The notes under the pieces: model-generated
What the model saw: the letters and a program-made list of their open reading frames with translations, nothing else
Told to the model about the DNA's origin: nothing
Database searches by the model: none
Part shown: positions 20,637-20,983 of the stretch, in pieces
Layout of the letters: every line of letters begins with the position of its first letter
Position numbering within the stretch: the first letter of the stretch is position 1
Assembly (NCBI GenBank): GCA_041749595.1
Contig: JBGTBA010000150.1
Coordinates: 1-20,983 of the forward strand
Length of the DNA: 20,983 nucleotides
DNA from: Aurantibrevibacter sp041749595
GTDB taxonomy: Bacteria > Bacteroidota > Bacteroidia > Flavobacteriales > Flavobacteriaceae
Direction: 5' to 3'
Position numbers and translations under genes: made by a program

Positions 20637-20983
20637 GTGTGCCCAGCATGGGCATCTTTTATTTATCGGAAGATAAATAATTAATCTAGAGGGTGCAAGT
20701 CCCTTATGGGCGGGGGTAACGCTTCGAACCATTGGTAAGTCGCAAGGGTGGTGACCGCGAGGTTACATCTGAAGGAAGCAGGACTACAAAACCCGGTACT
20801 GACCCTTCGGCTACGCTCAGGATAAACCAAGCAGGAACCGTATATAGAGGCATATTTACTTGGGTAAGCAGGCACATCATTGTAACGCCCAACGATTACC
20901 AAAAGTGCATCTATGTAGATACGGCAGGAATCGGGGGAAAGAAGATGCCATTACCTGGGGAGGTCTCCAAAGCTACGTGTAGC
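20637..20983 (+). mobile_element. Group II intron 2, 5' part (continues past the window)
   Basis: A second intron, on the plus strand. It begins GTGTGCCCAGCATGGGCA (5' consensus GTGYG plus the first stem) and continues with typical domain I segments: GAGGGTGCAAGTCCCTT (about 20691-20706), AAGTCGCAAGGGTGG, GACCGCGAGGTTACATCTG and AAGCAGGAACCGTATATAG (about 20830-20848). No long plus-strand ORF is present, as expected for structured RNA. Its sequence differs from intron 1, so it is a different intron type and not a copy. The GT repeat at 20633-20641 leaves the exact first base uncertain by two or four positions. The maturase and the 3' half, if present, are to the right. Confidence 0.82.
20804..20821. 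repeat. REP-like palindromic segment inside intron 2
   Basis: CCTTCGGCTACGCTCAGG is an imperfect palindrome of the CCTTCG...GCTCAGG type that recurs between genes in many Bacteroidetes and cyanobacteria. Here it sits in what should be a peripheral loop of domain I, between CCGGTACTGAC and AACCAAGCAGGAACCG. Only one copy is in the window, so its identity as a genomic repeat is inferred from memory of the motif. Confidence 0.4.

Noticed and set aside
20154..20983. Several 60-117 codon ORFs in the intron region
   Set aside because: They overlap structured intron RNA on both strands and have no protein-family features.
1..20983. CRISPR array, tRNA or rRNA genes
   Set aside because: No regularly spaced repeats, cloverleaf-like segments or rRNA-like stretches were seen on either strand.

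Overview
The window reads as chromosome of a marine-type member of the Bacteroidetes, most likely Flavobacteriaceae. Base composition is AT-leaning and ribosome binding sites are weak or absent. Several genes have the Bacteroidetes promoter -7 element TAnnTTTG, and the gene families fit: AraC with a cupin domain, DUF4266/DUF3570, a Tat-exported Gfo/Idh/MocA protein and a flavobacterial-type RND operon. This assignment is inferred from content; no rRNA or other marker is present.

Layout. (1) 1-840 is decayed DNA: a minus-strand membrane-protein pseudogene, then a more GC-rich relic that may come from a transposase. (2) 956-5017 holds a MOSC protein, a strong bidirectional terminator, a small secreted protein with two sorting-domain-like repeats, an AraC regulator overlapping an AlkB-type dioxygenase gene, and a secreted S1/P1 nuclease. 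(3) 5144-11974 is a minus-strand efflux set in the order TolC, lipoprotein adaptor, RND pump, small DUF2892 protein, Crp/Fnr regulator. (4) 12222-15157 holds an OmpW-like barrel, a second Crp/Fnr regulator and a Tat-exported oxidoreductase. (5) 15438-18509 is a plus-strand set: secreted thioredoxin, ApbE flavin transferase, DUF4266 lipoprotein, DUF3570 outer-membrane protein. (6) 18677 to the right edge holds two different group II introns head to head, the left one with its maturase and the right one cut by the window edge.

How the parts may work together. A perfect FNR-type box (TTGAT-N4-ATCAA, 15374-15387) lies ahead of the thioredoxin/ApbE/DUF4266/DUF3570 set, and a weaker one (ATGA-N6-TCAT, 12151-12164) lies ahead of the OmpW-like gene. 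Each sits about 42-44 bases before the inferred transcription start. Together with two Crp/Fnr genes in the same 10 kb, this suggests an oxygen- or redox-responsive envelope regulon whose core is a periplasmic thiol/flavin module of unknown function. This module is the part of the window most worth following up. The intron pair and the AraC-AlkB gene pair are the next most interesting.
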